DNA of 64,000 nucleotides. Origin: Solirubrobacteraceae bacterium. Lineage in GTDB: Bacteria > Actinomycetota > Thermoleophilia > Solirubrobacterales > Solirubrobacteraceae. This document shows positions 59,310 to 64,000 of the stretch, one piece after another. The stretch spans positions 1 to 64,000 of the forward strand of contig JAEMQS010000006.1 of NCBI GenBank assembly GCA_016463765.1, in the 5' to 3' direction. The position numbers and the translations under genes are program-made. The notes under the pieces are model-generated. The model did no database searches, was not told where the DNA came from, and saw only the letters and a list, made by a program, of their open reading frames with translations. Within the stretch, counting starts at the first letter, position 1; every line of letters starts with the position of its first letter.

Positions 59310-60090
59310 CGGCGCCCCGCACGAACTTGACCGACAGGAGCAGCGCCGCGGACACGACCACGAGCACCGCCGACAGCGCGAGCGCCGCGTCGAAATCCGT
59401 GGCGAAGTCGTCGTAGATCGCCAGCGGCACCGTCTGGGTGACGCCCTGCAGCGATCCGGCGAACATGAGCGTCGCGCCGAACTCGCCGAGCGCCCGGCCC
59501 AGCGCCAGCGCGCCGCCCGCGGCAAGGCCGGGCAGGGACGCCGGCACGACCACGCGCGCGAACGCGGCGGCCTCCGAGCTGCCGAGCGTCCGTGCCGCGT
59601 CGACCTGCGTGCCGTCCACCGCGGCGAACGCCGCCTGCGCCTGGCGCAGGTAGAACGGCGCGGCGACGAACGTCAGCGCGACGACGACCCCCGCCGTGGT
59701 GAGCGCGACCTGCAGCCCGGCGTCCTCGACGTACCGGCCGAGCAGTCCGGACGGTCCCACCGCCGCCAGCAGGGCGATGCCCGCGACCGCGGGCGGCAGT
59801 ACGAGCGGCAACTCGATGAGCGTGATGACGACCGCGCGACCGCGAAACCGGCGGGTCGCCAGCAGGTACGCCGCGGGCGTGCCGAGCCCGACGATGAGCA
59901 GCATCGCGGCGCCGGTCGTCTGCGCCGAGAGCCACAGCGCGTCGCGCGCCTGCTCCTCCCCCAGCTTGCGGACGATCTGCGCCGGGGTGGTCTCCAGGAA
60001 GATCGCGAGCACCGGGACGGTGAGGAACACCAGCGCCGTCGTGAGCGCGGCGACCAGCAGCGGGCCGAACCACAGGCGGGAGCGGATCAC
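59296..60090 (-). CDS. modB: Molybdate ABC transporter permease
   Basis: TM permease; ELPLVLPPAVAGIALLAAVG, ARTLGSSEAAAFARVVVPASLPGLAAGGALALGRALGEFGATLMFAG. Confidence 0.92.
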   Translation of the reverse strand: MIRSRLWFGPLLVAALTTALVFLTVPVLAIFLETTPAQIVRKLGEEQARDALWLSAQTTGAAMLLIVGLGTPAAYLLATRRFRGRAVVITLIELPLVLPPAVAGIALLAAVGPSGLLGRYVEDAGLQVALTTAGVVVALTFVAAPFYLRQAQAAFAAVDGTQVDAARTLGSSEAAAFARVVVPASLPGLAAGGALALGRALGEFGATLMFAGSLQGVTQTVPLAIYDDFATDFDAALALSAVLVVVSAALLLSVKFVRGADAVR

Positions 60091-60818
60091 GGCGGCGGGC
60101 CGAACCCGCGGGCGCGCAGCGCCTCCGCGCACGACCCGTCCGTGAGGCCGTCCACGAAGTCCTCCGCCTGGGCGCGTCGCTCGCTCGCGGTCACGACCCC
60201 CGCACCGTAGGCGACGTCCGGCTCGAGTTCCGCATCGATGGCGACCGCACGCAGCCGGCCGCTCGCGGCCTCGACGTCCGTCGCGTAGACGACGCCCGCG
60301 TCGACGGCGCCCTGGGTGAGCTTGCCGACGACGCCCTTGACGTCCGGCTCCTCGCTGCGGACGTTCGCCAGGATCGCGCGCTCCTGCACCGCGGGCAGGC
60401 GAGAGAGCACCTCGCGGGTGTAGTCGCCGACCGGCACCCCCTCGGCGCCGATCGCGAGGTCGACGCCCGGGCGGGCGAGATCGGTCAGTGCGCGCACGCC
60501 GGAATCCGCCGGGACGGCGACCACCAGCGCGTTCGTCGCGAAGGCCACGGGATCGTCCAGCAGGCCGTCGTCCGCGAGCGCGGCGGGCAGCGCGGTGTTC
60601 GCGGCGAGGAACACGTCCACCGGCAGTCCCTGGCGGACCTGCGCGGCGAGCTCGTCCGAGCCGGCGAAGCTGGCGCGGACGTCGGGGGCGCAGGCGCGGA
60701 TGGCGTCCTGGACCGACGAGGCGGCGGCGACCGTCAGATCACCGGCGTCGTCGTCATCGGCGCCGCAACCGGCGACCACGACCGCGGCCAGAACACCTAT
60801 GCACCGCCTAGGCACCAT
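60087..60818 (-). CDS. modA: Molybdate ABC transporter substrate-binding lipoprotein
   Basis: Lipobox VVVAGCGAD; LTVAAASSVQDAI...SFAGSDELAAQVRQGLPVDVFLAAN. Confidence 0.93.
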   Translation of the reverse strand: MVPRRCIGVLAAVVVAGCGADDDDAGDLTVAAASSVQDAIRACAPDVRASFAGSDELAAQVRQGLPVDVFLAANTALPAALADDGLLDDPVAFATNALVVAVPADSGVRALTDLARPGVDLAIGAEGVPVGDYTREVLSRLPAVQERAILANVRSEEPDVKGVVGKLTQGAVDAGVVYATDVEAASGRLRAVAIDAELEPDVAYGAGVVTASERRAQAEDFVDGLTDGSCAEALRARGFGPPP

Positions 60819-60847
60819 GCCCGGCGCAGCGTATAGGCTCGCGCGCC

Positions 60848-61222
60848 ATGGAGCACCTCGTCCGCATCGGTGCCGTCGCCACCGCGCTCGGCGTCAGCGT
60901 CGACACGCTGCGCCGCTGGGAGCGTCAGGACCGGATCAGGTTCGAGCGGCGCGGCGGTGACCGCTATCTCCCCGGCGCGGAGCTGGCCCGCCTGTTGCGT
61001 GAACGGACGGCGAAGGGCGCGACGAGCGCACGCAACCGGCTCGACGGCGTCGTCGTCGACGTCAAAGTCGACGGTGTGATGGCGCAGGTCGACCTGGCCT
61101 GTGGAGAGTTCCGTATTGTTTCGCTCATGTCCCGCGAGGCCGTCGAAGAGCTCGGTCTCGAGCCCGGATCACCCGCTCGCGCCGTGGTGAAGGCCACCAC
61201 GGTGATCGTCGAGTCGACCTAG
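60848..61222 (+). CDS. HTH (MerR-like)-TOBE/Mop molybdate-responsive regulator
   Basis: IGAVATALGVSVDTLRRWERQDRIRFERRGGDRYLPGAELARLL then SARNRLDGVVVDVKVDGVMAQVDLACGEFRIVSLMSREAVEELGLEPGSPARAVVKATTVIV. Confidence 0.85.
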   Translation: MEHLVRIGAVATALGVSVDTLRRWERQDRIRFERRGGDRYLPGAELARLLRERTAKGATSARNRLDGVVVDVKVDGVMAQVDLACGEFRIVSLMSREAVEELGLEPGSPARAVVKATTVIVEST

Positions 61223-61244
61223 TCCACGGAAGGCCTGCCCGCCC

Positions 61245-64000
61245 ATGACGCTCCTTCGCCCCGTGGTCGGCGGGCTGATCGCTGCTCTGATGCTCGCGGC
61301 ACCCGTCGCCGCAGCGCCCGTCGCCAAGACCCCGGCGTTCACCGGCGGGACCCCGCGGGTGAAGACCGGCGCGCCGAAGACGGGGACCTCGACCCGGCCG
61401 GCGCGGGCGCCGATCACGCTGACAGGCGCGCTGTCCCGCCCCACGCCGCACGTCGCCGTCGATGACGCGGGGACGGCGTACATCGCGTGGCTGGAGCCGA
61501 CGGACGCCACGAGCGCGACCGAGGGCGGTGTCGGGTTCTGCCGCCTCCCGCGCGGCGCGACGGCCTGCGACAACCCGGCGGCCACCAGGCTCCTGCGCCC
61601 CGGCAAGAGCGCCTACGGCCCCGCGGACGACCCGGCGTACAACCAGGACGCCGGCGGCGGCGCGTACCCACTCGTCGTCGGCGACCAGCTCTTCATCCTG
61701 ACCAGCCGCAGCGTCACGACCTACGCGACCCCGGCAGGCGACTCGACGCTCACCACCATCGCGTTCGTCTCCACCGATGCCGGAAACTCGTTCTCCGCGG
61801 GCGTGCCGGTCGCCGGGAACATGGCGATGGGCACGCGCCCCGTGGCGTTCGGGCCCGACGACAATCCGCTCATCGGCCTGCTGGGCGGCGCCTCGACGTC
61901 ACTGGCCGGCGGCGATCCGTCGCGCTTCGTCGCCCTCCAGGGCGGCACCTTCGCCACGGACGGCATCGACCTCCCGCCGGCACAGTCCGGCGCGCTGGCG
62001 GCCCTGCCCGGTGGCGGCATCGCTCTTGCCTACGACACGGGCAGCGAGGTGTCCGTCCAGCGCTCACCGACGTCCGCGCGCCCGACGAGCGCAGGAGGCT
62101 TCGGCCCCCCGCAGCGCGTTCCGGGCGGCCGGCTGTCGGGGCTCGGCTTCGGGCCGAAGGGCCTGCTGGCCGTCGGCGTCGGCGGGAGGTCGGCGTCGCT
62201 GAACGAGCGTGTCGTCGCCACGCCGCTGGACGGCGGCTCGCCGCTCGCGCTCACGCCCGACTCGGCCACGGCGCCGAGACTCGCCACGGCGGGTGCCGGC
62301 GCAGGCGGTGCGCTCGTCGCGTCCTACACCGACGTGGGCGACCCGACGAGCGCGAACGGCCTCTACGTGCGCCGCAACACCAGCGGCACGACGTTCACCG
62401 CGCCGCAGAGGCTGACCGCGGCCACCGACGGCGTCCACGTCCCGGACATCGCCGCGGCGCCCGACGGCGGCGGGGTGGCCGTCTGGCAGTCCGAGGACAG
62501 CGGCGGCCAGGTCCGCGCCGCCGCGTTCGGCCCTCAGGGCCGCCTTTCCGCGCCCGGCCTCCCCGGCTCGGCGCCCGGCGCAGGCAGCACCACCGGCGGC
62601 GAGGACGGCGTCACGCGCGAGTGCAGCCGCATCGCCGTCGGCGCCATCGAGGTGCGGACCGCCCACGGCGTCGGCTGCTTCCTGCCCGGGATCGGCAGCA
62701 ACAAGGGCAAGTCCGTGTCCAACGGCGCGGTCCTCTACAACGGCCTGCGCATCACGCCGCTGAACGGCTCGCAGATCGTGCTCGACATCGACAAGGGCTC
62801 GAAGGCCGTGACGATGTACACGACCGGCCAGGCGACGGTGGAGATCCCCGGCGGCGAGGCGGGCGACATCCTGATCTTCCGCGGGCAGCTCAAGCAGAAG
62901 CTCACCGCGAAGGTCGGCCAGCCGGCGCTCGACCTGCCGAAGTTCCCGACGTCGATCCGCGGCTTCAAGGTCGTCAACGAGCTCGCGCCCCTGGCGACGA
63001 AGGGCGGCGGCGTCACGATCCCGACGGAGCTCGACCTCGGCCCGCAGTTCCTCGGCCTGACCGCCCACGCGGACCTCGTCGTCACCCCCGCCGGCCTCCA
63101 GCTGAACACGCTGCGCTTCCGCCAGGACACGCTGCCGCTGGGTCCCGTGACCGTCGAGAACCTCGACGTCAGCTGGACGCGCGAGGGCAACCTCTGGGCC
63201 GGCTCGGGCAAGATCGCGATTCCGGGCGGGGCGGCGCTCAGCCTCGCGGCGTCGTTCGACAGCACGTCGTTCACGGCGACCGCCGCCTACGACCTGCCGT
63301 TCCCGGGCATCCAGCTCTTCGCCACCCCGCCGGTGTACCTGCACCAGATCTCCGCGGGCCTGGCGGTCAACCGCAACAAGATCCCCCTGGCGATCAGCGG
63401 CGGCGTGCAGATCGGCGCGGTGCCCCTCGGCCCGGGCGCGTACCTGCTCGACCTCAGCGGGACCGTCGGCCTGCAGTTCGGCACGCCGTTCGTGCTCACC
63501 GCGCGCGGCGACCTGAAGCTGCTCAGCACGCTGAACGTCGCATCGGCGTCGCTGCGCGCCGGCACCGACGGCATCGTCACGGCCGACTTCTCCGTCGGGC
63601 TGATCGACAAAGACTGGGCCTACGTCGGCGCGACGGTGAAGGCCGGCGTGAGCAGCGCGGGGTTCGAGGGCAAGGGCGCGGGCGAGCTGTGCATCGGCAT
63701 CAAGCTCGTCAGCTACTGCGAGAACCTGCCCGAGGGCTACGTCTCGAGCAAGGGCATCGCCGGCTGCGTCTCGATCCTCGGCAAGGCGCGGACCGTCACG
63801 TACAAGTGGGGCGGCCCGATGACGCGCCGCAGCGGCCCGACGTGCTTCTACGAGGACATCTCGATCGGCCTGCTCCGCACCCGGGGACTGCGTCAGCGCA
63901 CGACCGGCCTGACGCTCGACGAGCCCGCGGACGTCCTCTCCATCAACGTCCAGTCGGCCGACGGCGCGCCGCAGTTCGACCTGATCGACCCGTCGGGCTC
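61245..64000 (+). CDS. Large secreted protein, 3'-truncated by the window edge (absent from the supplied ORF track)
   Basis: ATG 61245 with signal peptide MTLLRPVVGGLIAALMLAAPVAAAPVA; same frame checked near 61743 and at the right edge (GAPQFDLIDPSG); no stop noticed. Confidence 0.8.
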   Translation, partial: MTLLRPVVGGLIAALMLAAPVAAAPVAKTPAFTGGTPRVKTGAPKTGTSTRPARAPITLTGALSRPTPHVAVDDAGTAYIAWLEPTDATSATEGGVGFCRLPRGATACDNPAATRLLRPGKSAYGPADDPAYNQDAGGGAYPLVVGDQLFILTSRSVTTYATPAGDSTLTTIAFVSTDAGNSFSAGVPVAGNMAMGTRPVAFGPDDNPLIGLLGGASTSLAGGDPSRFVALQGGTFATDGIDLPPAQSGALAALPGGGIALAYDTGSEVSVQRSPTSARPTSAGGFGPPQRVPGGRLSGLGFGPKGLLAVGVGGRSASLNERVVATPLDGGSPLALTPDSATAPRLATAGAGAGGALVASYTDVGDPTSANGLYVRRNTSGTTFTAPQRLTAATDGVHVPDIAAAPDGGGVAVWQSEDSGGQVRAAAFGPQGRLSAPGLPGSAPGAGSTTGGEDGVTRECSRIAVGAIEVRTAHGVGCFLPGIGSNKGKSVSNGAVLYNGLRITPLNGSQIVLDIDKGSKAVTMYTTGQATVEIPGGEAGDILIFRGQLKQKLTAKVGQPALDLPKFPTSIRGFKVVNELAPLATKGGGVTIPTELDLGPQFLGLTAHADLVVTPAGLQLNTLRFRQDTLPLGPVTVENLDVSWTREGNLWAGSGKIAIPGGAALSLAASFDSTSFTATAAYDLPFPGIQLFATPPVYLHQISAGLAVNRNKIPLAISGGVQIGAVPLGPGAYLLDLSGTVGLQFGTPFVLTARGDLKLLSTLNVASASLRAGTDGIVTADFSVGLIDKDWAYVGATVKAGVSSAGFEGKGAGELCIGIKLVSYCENLPEGYVSSKGIAGCVSILGKARTVTYKWGGPMTRRSGPTCFYEDISIGLLRTRGLRQRTTGLTLDEPADVLSINVQSADGAPQFDLIDPSG

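Overview
High-GC actinobacterial chromosome, probably Thermoleophilia/Solirubrobacterales-like (inferred from gene content and codon bias, not tested). The window is densely coding. I found no tRNA, rRNA, CRISPR array, prophage or intact transposon. From left to right it holds: two polyprenyl-glycosylphosphotransferases; a histidine kinase/response regulator pair and a receiver-only protein with a phosphosite D->E change; a GGDEF/EAL protein; a suf Fe-S assembly locus split in two by secreted-protein genes; two tandem LuxR-type ATP-binding regulators, the second disrupted by an in-frame TAA and a ~10-nt deletion; an orphan DUF1116 gene with FCD-GntR regulator and amidase; Gfo/Idh/MocA oxidoreductase, ALDH and trkA-trkH; a divergent lysyl-oxidase homologue and PhoD; a GntR-soxDAGB-purU sarcosine/one-carbon cluster whose alpha subunit has extra Fe-S-type cysteines; MCP and CheW; APC permease and HD protein; ferredoxin reductase and fatty-acid desaturase; PucR and SDR; modABC with a divergent HTH-TOBE gene; and a large secreted protein running off the right edge that the ORF track omits. 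The most useful leads are the orphan DUF1116-amidase operon, paired candidate operators at both suf halves, a duplicated operator 63 bp apart in the gntR-sox intergenic region, the decayed LAL paralog, and a paired palindromic element near modC. Family calls rest on motif recognition without database searches.
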